This document shows, piece after piece, positions 28,559-40,530 of a DNA stretch of 64,000 nt. The position numbers were made by a program, and so were the translations under genes. Below the pieces are notes generated by a model, which saw only the letters and a list, made by a program, of their open reading frames with translations, ran no database searches and was not told where the DNA came from. How positions within the stretch are numbered: the first letter of the stretch is position 1; every line of letters begins with the position of its first letter. The DNA is from Thermodesulfobacteriaceae bacterium. GTDB lineage: Bacteria; Desulfobacterota; Thermodesulfobacteria; Thermodesulfobacteriales; Thermodesulfatatoraceae. The stretch covers positions 1 through 64,000 of the forward strand of contig WGCA01000054.1 in assembly GCA_015494065.1 (NCBI GenBank), given 5' to 3'.

Positions 28559-29004
28559 TGAAAGGTCTTAAGCTTCGGCCTGCCCGCGCACAGGACTTAA
28601 AAGACATCTTCGAGATTGAACGTCTTTCTTTCCCTTCTCCCTGGTCTGCGGTGCATTTTTATGCGGAACTCCATAAAGACTACGCCCATTTATGGGTGGC
28701 TGAGCTTGAGGGAAAGGTCGTAGGTTACGTCTGTTTTTGGGTGATAGCAGGAGAAGCCCACCTGGCCAACATCGCGGTACATCCATCCTTTAGGAGAAAG
28801 GGGGTTGGGAGCTTCCTGTTAAAAACGGTTTTGCGCTTCCTTAAAAGACGCCAGGTGAGTCGCCTTTTACTTGAAGTGCGGGTTTCCAATAAAGCCGCCC
28901 GGAAATTTTATGAAAAATTTGGCTTTAGAAAAGACGGTTTGAGACGATCTTATTACCAGGACACCGGAGAAGACGCGGTTTTGATGTCTAAAGAGCTGGG
29001 CTAA
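28558..29004 (+). CDS. rimI: Ribosomal-protein-alanine N-acetyltransferase
   Basis: GNAT fold; VHPSFRRKGVGSFLL, VRVSNKAARKFYEKFGF; start GTG. Confidence 0.88.
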   Translation: MKGLKLRPARAQDLKDIFEIERLSFPSPWSAVHFYAELHKDYAHLWVAELEGKVVGYVCFWVIAGEAHLANIAVHPSFRRKGVGSFLLKTVLRFLKRRQVSRLLLEVRVSNKAARKFYEKFGFRKDGLRRSYYQDTGEDAVLMSKELG

Positions 29005-29074
29005 AGGGGATATTGGCCTTAGGGTTCTTCTATTGACGGTAAAATGTCCCCTTCTTACCTTCCTATTTAGGTGA

Positions 29075-30135
<1,061 letters not shown>

Positions 30136-30177
30136 GGGGGGGCGTTTGCCCCCTCTTAATATCTTCCTTCTGGGGGT

Positions 30178-33100
30178 TTGATGAAGAGGGCAGAAGATTT
30201 TACCTCCCAGGCCTTAATCGCCAACCTTCGTGAGACCGCCGTCAAGGATTTCCCGATTCCAGAAAAACACTGGGTCCTTTTAGAGGTAGTAGTTGGTTAC
30301 CAAGGCCTTGAGAAGCAGGCGGTAGATCTCATTCGTGAGATAAATCATCCCTACCGCAATCCCCGCCTGGTCATCGCGGATCTGCGCTCCTTCATGCTCA
30401 AAAATTTCCGGATCATCGTGCACCACGAGCGGGGCAGGGAGGCCTTTCAGACGGCCCTGGAAATCCTTTTCCGTTTGCTTGAGGAGGCTACCCAGGAAGA
30501 GATTTTGTGCCAGGCCGCCGAGGCGGTCGAGGCCTTACTTGAAAAGGCGGTTTCTGCCCTTAGTGGAGAGGCCTTAAAGGCCTTCTTGCCAGTCTTGGCC
30601 TGGGCTTTTGAGGAACTGAAAAGGCTCCCTCCGGAGAAATTTTTCTATTTTCTAAGGGGTTATTTTTCTTTTAAGAGGTTTGCCAAAAATCTCATCAGCA
30701 AGGCTGGCCAAGACTGGCCCCTTTCTTTCCTCTTTGATTTTCTGTCTTTTGTTTTGCAAAGGACCTATGAGTTTTGGCTCTCACAACCCGACCCCAGCCA
30801 GTGGCTGGCGGAGGAGTGCGCTTGCTCCCTGGGAGAGGCGGTACGGGAATACTTTCGTTTGATCAAACCGGTAGCCCATGATTCTTTAAAAGAATATCTG
30901 GGCCGTCTGCAAACCATCTCCTCGGCGGCGCTTTCTCCCTTTGAGAAGATAAAGGCCCTTTTGGAACTTCCTGATTACCTGGATTTGGTACGTTTTTATA
31001 AAGAGTTACCGGAAAAAGTGGCCGCCCTTTCCCGGGATACTACCCCGGATGACCCTTTTCATAACGTAAAGATCATCTTTCTCTTTCGCATCGTAGAAAC
31101 CCCCGGGCTGGCTCCCATCCACGAAGACGCCTTGCGGGAGATCAACCGGGAACTGGTGAAGATGATCAGGCGGGAGCCTTCGGAAAAGCTGGATGATTTC
31201 ATTACCCGGACTTTTTCCCTCCTTAAAAAGAATATCCGGCATTATCCCTGGACGGCGCTGCAGTGTATCCGCAACATGGGCTTTGAGATACTTGACCGGG
31301 GGGACCCCAGGCTGGCGGAGCTCTTTTTGGAAGAAGTGGTGAAATTCGGTTTTCAACCCCCTGAGATCAAAGGGGTTGACCGGGAATGGCACCTCATCTG
31401 TAACCCGGCCCATCTCCTCAACGTTCGTACCTGGCTTGACATCATTGCCCACCACCCCAAGTGGTGTACCACCCTTCTTTCCGCCTTGATCATCAATTTG
31501 AAACTGGCCGGGACCTGTATCCGTGATACGGATCTCTTCCAGAAGGACGTCTCAAAACTTTTAAACAGCGAGATTGAGCCGGTATACAACCTGGTCAAAC
31601 AGTTCTGTCGCATTTTGCCTGTTTACTACCATGAAATAGGGGCGGAGGGGCTCTTACGGGACGTCTCCACCGAGCTTGATGAAATTCACGCCCGCAAGGA
31701 CGAATTAATCCATTTCCTGCGCAAACAAAGCCACGTGGAGAGTTCTAATCTCATCATCGACTTTATCGAGGCCATTATTTCCTTCTGGCTTACCAAAGAT
31801 AAGACTCCCTTAAGGCCTTATATTCCTCCTGAGCTATACGAACGGATTCAGGTAAGCGGTCCTTACGTGGACCACGTTCACGAGATCATAAAGGCCCTTT
31901 TCGCAAAGGCCTCTATTTCTAACGTCAAAGATCTCCTGCTCCTTAAAGAAAAGGAATTAAAAGAGTTGCTGGCGGAAATTCCCGCCCCGGAAGAGGAAAA
32001 AAAGAGGGTTTTTCTCCTCATTAAAATGTACCAGCTTGAGGTACAGAAATACAGTTTCAACCTTTACGAACTGAAGTCTTATCTGGAGCAGGCCAAAAAC
32101 TGGGGGTTTGAGGGCATAGACGATTTACTCAAGGCTCTAGAAAACGAAAATTTGGAAGAGCGTCTGGCGGCTATCCTTGATTATCTGGAATATTTACAGG
32201 GCATCATACTCTCACCTGAAAAATTCAAACCCCGGGAAGACATCTATTTCAAACGCCATATCGCCGCTGACATCCCTTCCATGTACGGCCGTTATCACGA
32301 AAAGAAATTTGACGCTCTGGGGCTTACCTTTCGGCTGGAGGCCCTGGCCAACACCTATTTTGAGGAACTGGTGGCCTCGACAGAGATACCTTTTATAACC
32401 CGTTCGACCTTCTTTGAGATCATAAAGATCCTTCATTATTTTAGGCGGGCCCTTCAAATTGAGGGCATAAGCTCTAAAAAGTTCAACACTTATCTTAACC
32501 TCCTTAAGGCCTCCCTTGACATGCGCCGTTTCACCTACACCCAGTATCTAGATATCTTCCGCGGGCTCTTAGAGGGGGTAAAAGACATTACTAAAGTGTA
32601 TTATATCAGTCCCCACCGTGATAACCTGGCCATTATTTTGCGTCAGCTGGGACGCGAACATTTACTTCCCAAGTATCTGGCGGGCCACGAAGATCTTTCG
32701 GATGAAGAGCTTTATCAGCGAGTTTCGGAAAGGTTTCTGCGGGATTTGATCGCCAGCGCCTTCAGCCTCCAGGCCCTGGATAATTTCGTGACTAAGCTTT
32801 ATCGCACCCTTCTTGAGCAGCGGGAAAAGCTCTCGCAGGCCGATCTTGATCTCCTCATGACTTACGACCCGGCCCGGGCCCTTTGTCCCCTTTACAAACC
32901 CAATTCTCTTACTCAAGACCTGATACACCTGGGCAACAAGGGTTACAATCTTTATTTGCTGGCCACCTTAGGGCTCCCTGTCCCTCCTGGTTTTATCATC
33001 ACCACCGAGGTGTTTCGTTGCTACCGGGTGATTAAAAAATATCAGGCCACTTACGAAGACCTGTTACGCCAGATAAAAGACGCCCTCTCTTTGGTAGAAG

Positions 33101-34413
33101 AGCAGACGGGGAAACGTTTCGGAGACCCGGAAAACCCCCTTCTCCTTTCGGTAAGAAGCGGGGCTGCTATCTCCATGCCAGGAATGATGGCCACGGTTTT
33201 AAACGTGGGTAGCAACCTGGAAATTATAGAAGGATTGGCGCAGAGGACGGGCAATCTCTGGTTTGCTTGGGATACCTACCGGCGTTTTGTCCAGAGCTGG
33301 GGCATGGCCCACGGGCTGGAACGGGAGATCTTTAACCGTTTGATGCGGGAACACAAATCCTTCTACGGGGTAAAAAAGAAAAGAGAATTTACCGGGGAAC
33401 AGATGAGGGAGCTGGCCCTGAAATACCGGGATACGGTGATAGCCAAAGGGATTCCCATCACCGACGACCCGTGGGAACAGCTTTTGATTTCTATCGAGCT
33501 GGTCCTTTCCTCTTGGAATTCCGAAAAGGCCCGGGCCTACCGCCAGATTATGGGGGTGTCCGACTATTGGGGCACGGCGGTGTGCGTGCAGGCTATGACC
33601 TTTGGCAATATCTCTTTGGAAGCGGGTACCGGGGTGGTCTTTACCGCCCCACCGCTCGGCAAGCTTTCCCGGGTGGCCCTCTGGGGAGACTATACCCCTG
33701 GCAATCAGGGAGAGGATATCGTTTCCGGGCTCGTGACCACCTATCCCATTTCCATCGAACAGAAGAAGAGGGAAGGGCGGGAGGACGAGCCTTCTTTAGA
33801 AGAAAAGTTTCCGGAGATATACCGGACGCTTTTTGATATCGCCCAGGACCTGATTTACGATAAAAAATGGTCGCATCAGGAGATCGAATTTACCTTTGAG
33901 AGCCCCCAAAAAGAAAGCCTTTTTATCCTCCAGAGCCGCGACATGGTAACCAAAGAGGAAAGGCCGAGAGTGCAGGTCTTTGTCCCGACCCCGGAACTGG
34001 AGCGGTCTTTTGTGGGTAGAGGCATAGGGGTTTCCGGGGGCGCCCTTTCGGGCCGGGTGGTCTTCACCCTCGAGGATATCGAAAGATTGCGTCGAGAAGA
34101 TCCGGAGGCCCCTCTTATCCTCTTGCGCTTTGACACCGTGCCAGACGACATAAAAGAGATCAGCGCGGCAGACGGCCTACTTACCGCCCGCGGAGGGCAG
34201 ACCTCGCACGCAGCCATCGTGGCCTCCCGCCTCAATAAGACCTGCGTGGTGGGCTACGAAAACCTGGTCATCTATGAAGACAAAGGTTACGCCCGCCTGG
34301 ACGGGCATATTATCAAAAAAGGGGAATGGATAAGTATTGATGGTATGACTGGCCGCATTTACTTAGGACGCCACGAAGTAAGAGAAGCCACCGGCTTTCC
34401 GAGCGTTTTTTAA
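30178..34413 (+). CDS. PEP synthase/PPDK-like dikinase with long helical N-terminus and no C-terminal PEP-binding barrel
   Basis: LGNKGYNLYLLATLGLPVPPGFIITTEVF, LLSVRSGAAISMPGMMATVLNVG, catalytic His motif LTARGGQTSHAAIVASR; ends about 70 aa later. Confidence 0.9.
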   Translation: MMKRAEDFTSQALIANLRETAVKDFPIPEKHWVLLEVVVGYQGLEKQAVDLIREINHPYRNPRLVIADLRSFMLKNFRIIVHHERGREAFQTALEILFRLLEEATQEEILCQAAEAVEALLEKAVSALSGEALKAFLPVLAWAFEELKRLPPEKFFYFLRGYFSFKRFAKNLISKAGQDWPLSFLFDFLSFVLQRTYEFWLSQPDPSQWLAEECACSLGEAVREYFRLIKPVAHDSLKEYLGRLQTISSAALSPFEKIKALLELPDYLDLVRFYKELPEKVAALSRDTTPDDPFHNVKIIFLFRIVETPGLAPIHEDALREINRELVKMIRREPSEKLDDFITRTFSLLKKNIRHYPWTALQCIRNMGFEILDRGDPRLAELFLEEVVKFGFQPPEIKGVDREWHLICNPAHLLNVRTWLDIIAHHPKWCTTLLSALIINLKLAGTCIRDTDLFQKDVSKLLNSEIEPVYNLVKQFCRILPVYYHEIGAEGLLRDVSTELDEIHARKDELIHFLRKQSHVESSNLIIDFIEAIISFWLTKDKTPLRPYIPPELYERIQVSGPYVDHVHEIIKALFAKASISNVKDLLLLKEKELKELLAEIPAPEEEKKRVFLLIKMYQLEVQKYSFNLYELKSYLEQAKNWGFEGIDDLLKALENENLEERLAAILDYLEYLQGIILSPEKFKPREDIYFKRHIAADIPSMYGRYHEKKFDALGLTFRLEALANTYFEELVASTEIPFITRSTFFEIIKILHYFRRALQIEGISSKKFNTYLNLLKASLDMRRFTYTQYLDIFRGLLEGVKDITKVYYISPHRDNLAIILRQLGREHLLPKYLAGHEDLSDEELYQRVSERFLRDLIASAFSLQALDNFVTKLYRTLLEQREKLSQADLDLLMTYDPARALCPLYKPNSLTQDLIHLGNKGYNLYLLATLGLPVPPGFIITTEVFRCYRVIKKYQATYEDLLRQIKDALSLVEEQTGKRFGDPENPLLLSVRSGAAISMPGMMATVLNVGSNLEIIEGLAQRTGNLWFAWDTYRRFVQSWGMAHGLEREIFNRLMREHKSFYGVKKKREFTGEQMRELALKYRDTVIAKGIPITDDPWEQLLISIELVLSSWNSEKARAYRQIMGVSDYWGTAVCVQAMTFGNISLEAGTGVVFTAPPLGKLSRVALWGDYTPGNQGEDIVSGLVTTYPISIEQKKREGREDEPSLEEKFPEIYRTLFDIAQDLIYDKKWSHQEIEFTFESPQKESLFILQSRDMVTKEERPRVQVFVPTPELERSFVGRGIGVSGGALSGRVVFTLEDIERLRREDPEAPLILLRFDTVPDDIKEISAADGLLTARGGQTSHAAIVASRLNKTCVVGYENLVIYEDKGYARLDGHIIKKGEWISIDGMTGRIYLGRHEVREATGFPSVF

Positions 34414-34613
34414 GAGGTTTTGAAGCATTACCATCCGCTCCAGAATCCGATTGCCGTTTTTTTCCGTAGCCCATCACCCGGAAAATTGGCCTCTTGGAGG
34501 ATATATTAGGCTTTTCTGTGGGGAAAGTGATTTTTTAAAATCCGCCGTAAAAAACCAAAACAATCCTTAGAAGTAGAGGCGATCTTTCGGAATGGGGAAA
34601 TTATCCGTGATTT

Positions 34614-34689
34614 TGGCTCCCCGGGCAGGACTCGAACCTGCAACCTACGGGTTAACAGCCCGCCGCTCTGCCGATTGAGCTACCGGGGA
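34614..34689 (-). tRNA. tRNA-Asn (anticodon GTT), CCA encoded
   Basis: TCCCCGGTAGCTCAATCGGCAGAGCGGCGGGCTGTTAACCCGTAGGTTGCAGGTTCGAGTCCTGCCCGGGGAGCCA folds as a cloverleaf. Confidence 0.97.
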
Positions 34690-34773
34690 AACCGCTAAAA
34701 AATTAGCGCTCCTCCGGCTGGGTGTCAAGCGTAGAGGTTTCATTTTGCCCGCCCCTCTTGGTTGGTTCAATCG

Positions 34774-35052
34774 TTATTTACCGGCTTCTAAAGTCACCAT
34801 GGGTTTGATCTTTTCGAGCTTTTTGGGACCGATCCCTCTTATTTCTAAAAGTTCGTCTACGCTTTTAAAGGGGCCAAATTTTGCTCGATATTCGACGATA
34901 CGCTGGGCTACCGCAGGACCTACCCCCGGAAGGGTTTGCAGTTCTTCTTTGGTCGCGGTATTAAGATTGACCAGGCCCGCTAAAACATTCCCCACCAAAA
35001 ACCACGCCAAAATAAGACCTAAACAGAGCTTTTTTAGATTAACCATAACCAA
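34774..35052 (-). CDS. ComEA-like helix-hairpin-helix protein
   Basis: VNLNTATKEELQTLPGVGPAVAQRIVEYRAKFGPFKSVDELLEIRGIGPKKLEKIKPMV with N-terminal signal. Confidence 0.93.
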   Translation of the reverse strand: MVMVNLKKLCLGLILAWFLVGNVLAGLVNLNTATKEELQTLPGVGPAVAQRIVEYRAKFGPFKSVDELLEIRGIGPKKLEKIKPMVTLEAGK

Positions 35053-35186
35053 CCTCCTTTAATTGAAGTATTTTCCTCTTTTTCGGCTTTTATTCGTTTT
35101 GAGCTTTAAAAATTTGGTTTTTTTCTTGGCAGAGTAGGCGGGTTTACGGAAATTACTTGAAGGAAGGGTTGTCTGAAGGGAGTTCG

Positions 35187-35211
35187 GTAGGGAGCCGGTC
35201 CGGCTCCCTAC
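35187..35211 (-). terminator. Strong palindrome immediately downstream of the 1204-aa ORF
   Basis: GTAGGGAGCCGG-T-CCGGCTCCCTAC, 12-bp arms. Confidence 0.55.
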
Positions 35212-35214
35212 GTT

Positions 35215-38200
35215 TTACCATCTTTTTACTAATGAGCCAAAAATAAGAAGCATCATAAGAAGACCTATTCCAGCAACCAGCGGATACTTAATTCCAAAGA
35301 TAAGAGGGGTGAGAGCCAGGCGCGTAGCAAACCTTAAGCCTTCGTGCCGGGCGATAATCTCTGCCACCGGCGGTGAATATTTGTAGTACATGGCTACGAA
35401 CCAGCGCCCCACCGGATTGGTGAGAAGATACCGGTCGCGGAAGTCTCGCAGCACCTTCACGTGTGGATCTAGATACGAACCGTAGGCCGCGGTGGCAATG
35501 AAACATCCGCCACCACCGCCTCCACCGGTTGCGACCGCTCCCGCCGTTCCAGCCGCCGGCTCAAGGAATACGATCGGGTCTTCGATCACCCCCGACGCCG
35601 GGTTTACATCAAATGGTCCATTGTCTTGGACTACCAGTTCGAGAAGAGTGCGCCCTTCGGTGAGGTTATCGCTCAAGTTGTGGAAGGTGCCATTCGCATA
35701 TTTATAAGGCACTACGCCGTCCGGAAGGGGCGGATCAAACCGCCACCTGAGAACTACCGACCCGGTACCGTTGACAGACAACCGTACCCGGAGCATACGC
35801 GGATAATCATCTGAAATTCTCATTCCAGGAAGGTCGGTGGCCAGTTCGTCTTCTATCTCCGGGTCTATTTCTTCTGCGCCGGCATCTTCCACGGTACCGC
35901 CTTCGGCTTCCAGCCCGCACTCCTCTTCACCGTCTCCGTCAAGATCGCCTTCATGTGCAGCCACTAATCTGATCTGGCAAGTCAGATCAGCATTAAGGGT
36001 AAAGGTACAGGTGGTATGGTCGTCGTCACAAATACTATCACAGCCTCCTTCCCAGCCTGCAAAATGAGAATCTTCTGGATCTACCGTAAGGGTAATTTCT
36101 GATCCAGACTCGAAGGTTCCAGAACAGCTCATCTGGTCAACATTGCAGTTGATATTTCCCGAAACCTCGGCAAAGCCGGTCCCGTGCTTTTCAAGCGTAA
36201 GGGTATAGGTCGCTAACGCCCCGGTCCCCAAAAGGGCCACCGAAACCGTGCCCTCGTCAGGGTCGTTTGAGACAATTTCAAGGGTGGCGTTTTTGGCCCC
36301 AGCACTCTGCGGCCTGAAGGCCACGGTCACCGTGCAATTTTCCCCGGGAGTAAGTGTCGTGCCGTTACAGGAATCCGCCGAGACGGAAAATTCCGAGGCG
36401 TTCGTTCCGGTTATGGAAACTTCGGTGATATTAAGACTCGCTCCGCCTACATTGCTCACCACGAAGTCTTTTTCCGCGGCATTTCCCACCTGCACCGTGC
36501 CGAAGTCGTAGGAGGCGGGCGACACGGAAATGTCGGGAGAAGGGGCAGTGACTCTTACCTGAACGGTTTCAGTATCTGTGCCTCCCTTTCCGTCATTAAC
36601 GGTGAGTTTTGCCGTATAGTTCCCCGGATTGGTGTAAGTATGATTTTGAGAGGTATTACTCGCACAATCGTTTATGGTGTAATCGTCTGTCCCGTCGTTA
36701 TCTACATCGAGATAACAGGTCAACGAATCTCCGTCGAGATCCGAAACATTCCAGCTAAAGGTCACATCAAGTGGTGCGGTGCCAGTCGTCGGGTTAACCG
36801 TAAAGGAATTAATGTCGGGTAGATTGTTATTAGCGAACTTTGCAACAAGCGCGTCTCCCTTTTCCCCAGCTACATAAACAACATTACTTGTATCCAAGGT
36901 TAAAGCGTATCCCTCAGCCCCAAAAAGACTATCAAAACCTAAAAGACTTGATAAGTTTGAGGATAAAGTTGCGACAAAGAGATAACTATTGTTCCATTTT
37001 CCTGTAACATAAGCATTTCCGTAAGAATCCAAAGTGATCGAACGGGCCACATCAATGCCATTACTTCCTAAATAAGTAGAAGATATAAGTGTAGACAAAT
37101 CATTACTAAATTTTGAAACAAACGCTTCAATATTTCCACTTAAACTATCTTGATAGGCATTATCTGTCACAGGAAAATCCGTACATTTTGTTTCTCCGGC
37201 AACATATACATTGTCGCTCGAATCTAAAGCTATTGAGTATATAAAAGTGGAAGCAATAGAGGAGTAGCCAGTTGTACCACCTAAATAAGTAGAAGACTCG
37301 AGATCAGAAAGACCATTGCTCAATTTAGCGACAAAACCACATCCGTAATTTGCTTCACAACTATTTTGATATCCACCTATTATAGGAAAGTCGCTGGATT
37401 TTGTATAGCCGGCCACAAAGACTTTGCCATTAGAATCCAAAGTTATTGAATAGATGCAATCTTCATCATTACCACCTAAGTAAGTAGAAACATGAAGGGT
37501 CGATAAGTCTCCACTTAATTTAGAAATAAACGCATTGATGCTGTAAAAGCTACCTGGATATGAAGATTGAAAACCGGATGTTGTATTAGGAAAATTGGTT
37601 GAATATGTTTCTCCAGCAACATAAACGTTTCCATTCGAATCCAAAGTTAAGGAATTTATTTTATCAAGACTACTTCCTCCTAAATAAGTTGAAGTAAGGA
37701 GAGTTGATAAATTATTAGTCAATTTAGCGATAAAGGCATCTGTTGTGCTCGCAAGAGTTTGCTGATATGCGTTATCGGTTGTTGGAAAATCATTCGAAGA
37801 GGTTTCTCCAGCAACATAAACATTACCACTGGAATCTAGAGCTATTGAATAAGCTCGATCTGAATTACTGCCACCTAAATAAGTGCAAGCAATAATAGTT
37901 GATAGGTCATTATTTAACTTAGCTATAAAAACATCATCATCTCCTCCATGAGAAGTTTGATATGCACCATTGGTTACCGGAAAGTCGGTCGATGTTGTAT
38001 AGCCAGCCACAAAGACATTACCATTTGTATCTAGAGCTATCGCATAAGCATATTCATCTCCAATATCAGTTCCCAGGGTAGTATAGGTCAATAAAGGATC
38101 TATGATCAAAATCCTATTCTGATCATAATTTTCGATTTCAAAACCGTAAGTATTTTCAGCTAAAATCTTATACTTTACCTTTACGTTTATTCGCTTCCCA

Positions 38201-38829
38201 TTCACTTCCTGATAAGCTACAGGTTTAGTAAATTTTACTTCCCCAGAATTCGTTTTTACAACAAGTTCACCTGTTTTCGGGTTTATTTTTAAACTTTTAA
38301 TCCCTTCTAGCTTTAAAGCTATCTTCTTGGGATCGCCTCCGGGGTATATTTTAAATATCTTTTCTATATTATTTCCATGAGCTTTAATTCTAAACTCTAT
38401 TCCCTGGTAAATTTTACCAAAAGAAATTGCCTCAAAACTTTCTATATTTTTTCTCCATTTTTTCTTATCTTTTCCAATAAAATAGTTAAACTTAACATCG
38501 GTTGATTTATGTCCTTCGATTTTTTTAATGCTTGCTCCTTCAAGAATTTCTTTAAACGTTATTCCTTTTTTATTGTTATATTTCGAAAAAGCATAAACGA
38601 GTTCACCTTCTTTAGTTATAAAAACTGTACCCCCGAAAATATCAGCAAAAAACTGTACCCTGGGATCAATTTGTCCTTCATTTTTGACAAAGGGGATATT
38701 TATATTTTTGATGACTTTAAATAGTTCTTGTTCTGTCGAAATTCTTGATCTTACATTTGCAAAAGCCCTTACGCTACTAAAAACAAAAACTAAAAACCAA
38801 ACCAAAATAAAACAAACTAGCTTCCTCAT
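35215..38829 (-). CDS. Secreted SBBP-repeat / PKD / choice-of-anchor protein with CFI-box-like C-terminal anchoring region
   Basis: Repeats [116 protein letters not shown]...C-terminal TM. Confidence 0.88.
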   Translation of the reverse strand: MRKLVCFILVWFLVFVFSSVRAFANVRSRISTEQELFKVIKNINIPFVKNEGQIDPRVQFFADIFGGTVFITKEGELVYAFSKYNNKKGITFKEILEGASIKKIEGHKSTDVKFNYFIGKDKKKWRKNIESFEAISFGKIYQGIEFRIKAHGNNIEKIFKIYPGGDPKKIALKLEGIKSLKINPKTGELVVKTNSGEVKFTKPVAYQEVNGKRINVKVKYKILAENTYGFEIENYDQNRILIIDPLLTYTTLGTDIGDEYAYAIALDTNGNVFVAGYTTSTDFPVTNGAYQTSHGGDDDVFIAKLNNDLSTIIACTYLGGSNSDRAYSIALDSSGNVYVAGETSSNDFPTTDNAYQQTLASTTDAFIAKLTNNLSTLLTSTYLGGSSLDKINSLTLDSNGNVYVAGETYSTNFPNTTSGFQSSYPGSFYSINAFISKLSGDLSTLHVSTYLGGNDEDCIYSITLDSNGKVFVAGYTKSSDFPIIGGYQNSCEANYGCGFVAKLSNGLSDLESSTYLGGTTGYSSIASTFIYSIALDSSDNVYVAGETKCTDFPVTDNAYQDSLSGNIEAFVSKFSNDLSTLISSTYLGSNGIDVARSITLDSYGNAYVTGKWNNSYLFVATLSSNLSSLLGFDSLFGAEGYALTLDTSNVVYVAGEKGDALVAKFANNNLPDINSFTVNPTTGTAPLDVTFSWNVSDLDGDSLTCYLDVDNDGTDDYTINDCASNTSQNHTYTNPGNYTAKLTVNDGKGGTDTETVQVRVTAPSPDISVSPASYDFGTVQVGNAAEKDFVVSNVGGASLNITEVSITGTNASEFSVSADSCNGTTLTPGENCTVTVAFRPQSAGAKNATLEIVSNDPDEGTVSVALLGTGALATYTLTLEKHGTGFAEVSGNINCNVDQMSCSGTFESGSEITLTVDPEDSHFAGWEGGCDSICDDDHTTCTFTLNADLTCQIRLVAAHEGDLDGDGEEECGLEAEGGTVEDAGAEEIDPEIEDELATDLPGMRISDDYPRMLRVRLSVNGTGSVVLRWRFDPPLPDGVVPYKYANGTFHNLSDNLTEGRTLLELVVQDNGPFDVNPASGVIEDPIVFLEPAAGTAGAVATGGGGGGGCFIATAAYGSYLDPHVKVLRDFRDRYLLTNPVGRWFVAMYYKYSPPVAEIIARHEGLRFATRLALTPLIFGIKYPLVAGIGLLMMLLIFGSLVKRW

Positions 38830-39368
38830 TTGTCTTCCTCCCTTTCAGGTTTTCTTTCCTTTTGATAGTGGCTTTGGAAGGCTTTGCCCCCGAAATAGAA
38901 TCCGGCCAGACTAGCCAATACGCCGGAGAGTACCCCTACTGCATTCTGAAGGATTCCCTGCACTACTTCTTTTGGCATCTGACAGAGCTGGGGGAACCCT
39001 AAACGGAAGAGTAGCCAGGCAAAAACCAGAATTACCCCGAGCGCTAAAATGGACCGTCTGAAACCAGAGATTCCGGTATGATCATCGCCCTGCTTTTCGA
39101 GGAAAAGCCTCTGTAAGGAATAATAAAAATCAAGATACATAAGAAAGGAAAGGATACCCGCAATAAGACAGAAACTTCCCAAATCGAGCAAAAAGGCTTT
39201 TTCATTATGTGAAATTCCATACCACAGGAGCCCGAGACCGCCTCCCACTGCCAAAAAAGGCAATAAGGCAAGGAGCCAAACCTTCTCTTCTATCTCTTGT
39301 GAATTTTTTCCAAGCTTGCCCATCTTTACCCTATCCACACACCACCCCCACCGCGGAAAGAATTTCAT
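38826..39368 (-). CDS. Multi-TM membrane protein of unknown function
   Basis: Three to four hydrophobic segments; 4-bp overlap with the downstream 1204-aa ORF. Confidence 0.6.
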   Translation of the reverse strand: MKFFPRWGWCVDRVKMGKLGKNSQEIEEKVWLLALLPFLAVGGGLGLLWYGISHNEKAFLLDLGSFCLIAGILSFLMYLDFYYSLQRLFLEKQGDDHTGISGFRRSILALGVILVFAWLLFRLGFPQLCQMPKEVVQGILQNAVGVLSGVLASLAGFYFGGKAFQSHYQKERKPEREEDK

Positions 39369-40401
39369 TTAGCACCGTAAAACGCCAGAAGGCCGCCGCG
39401 GCGTGAAAAAGGCGCCAGTGGCTGTGGTTGAAACCCTGTCGCCAGCGGTAGCGAAGGCCTAATTTCTTGTCAAAGTCCTTCTTTACCGCCTGCCGAAACC
39501 AGGCTCCCCTGCGGTAAACCGGATCTTCCCCGACCTCAGGCTCAAAAAATCGTCCCTCCCGAATTGCTTGGTGCCACTTGCTGCATCTATGTTCAAGTTT
39601 GCCCGGAGTACCAAAAAGGTCCTCCAAAACCCCCTCAGTCTCCCGGAAGGAACGCCCCACCCATTGTCTCCACCCGTGATTTCTTTCAAGATAGGCCGAA
39701 AGTACCCGGTAACATTCCCGGGCCGCGGAAATACACCGCTCCACGTTATCAATTGCATGAAAATTCCCTCGAAAATCCAGGTAGGACCAGCGTCGATATG
39801 GTTCGTCTGGAATGGTTAGGGCCTCGGCATGCCCGGTATTAGGGATAAGATCGTAAAGTTCGTCCTTTAATACATCTAGGAAACCTTTGTTTTCTCCCTC
39901 TATCTGTAGGTCCTCTACTTCATTTTCCAGGCGTGTAAGTCCTATAAAACCCTGGTGCGACCAGGTATCAGCGAGTACATGGAGGGCGATCCCCAAAAGA
40001 TAAAGCCCATAAGCTCGGTTTCCGGCTTCAAGTACTCTTTTAAGCAGTTGGTCCATAGGGGAGCCGTCCCCGAACTTTGCGGGTCGTACTTCAAGCCGCC
40101 GGTAGAAAGGATCTTGGCTCTTCCCGGTGTTCTCGTTTCCTCCTGGCAGAAAGTGAAAGGGAAGCCAGACCCGGTAGCCTGCCTCCCTGGTAGGTGAAAT
40201 AAGGGCTCCGCGAAGGCTATGATAATTGTGAGAAGTGGTAACCGGCTGGAAAAATCCTCCATTCTCAAACCGGAAAGGCCCCTCTTCTACCGCGTCGTCT
40301 GTAAACTGTGAAGCGTAGGCGACCACTCCAGCCTCATTCGGGCCGAAACCCGCACACCGTGCCAAAACATAAATGGTGTAAAAATGGAAATCTTTTTGCA
40401 T
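39331..40401 (-). CDS. DUF6765-like protein of unknown function
   Basis: MQKDFHFYTIYVLARCAGFGPNEAGVVAYASQFTDDA...; ALHVLADTWSHQGF His-rich motif. Confidence 0.65.
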   Translation of the reverse strand: MQKDFHFYTIYVLARCAGFGPNEAGVVAYASQFTDDAVEEGPFRFENGGFFQPVTTSHNYHSLRGALISPTREAGYRVWLPFHFLPGGNENTGKSQDPFYRRLEVRPAKFGDGSPMDQLLKRVLEAGNRAYGLYLLGIALHVLADTWSHQGFIGLTRLENEVEDLQIEGENKGFLDVLKDELYDLIPNTGHAEALTIPDEPYRRWSYLDFRGNFHAIDNVERCISAARECYRVLSAYLERNHGWRQWVGRSFRETEGVLEDLFGTPGKLEHRCSKWHQAIREGRFFEPEVGEDPVYRRGAWFRQAVKKDFDKKLGLRYRWRQGFNHSHWRLFHAAAAFWRFTVLNEILSAVGVVCG

Positions 40402-40530
40402 CTGAAGGCTCTTGTAGAACTGTCTTTTTAAGGGATCAAGTCGGCCGAACGTCGTCTGGTATCAGCTTTTTGGTTGACGACTTTGTAGTCCTTCCGTAGT
40501 CTTTTTGTAAACTGGGAAATCTGGGTAACA

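Noticed and set aside
35187-35211. GTAG-flanked perfect palindrome as a REP element
   Set aside because: Core (GTAGGGAGCCGG) is unrelated to the RAYT-associated GGATCCGTTCC core; position just after a stop fits a terminator.
36850-38060. Periodic repeats that could suggest a CRISPR or satellite array
   Set aside because: They are degenerate coding SBBP repeats of the 1204-aa protein, with no identical direct repeats or unique spacers.
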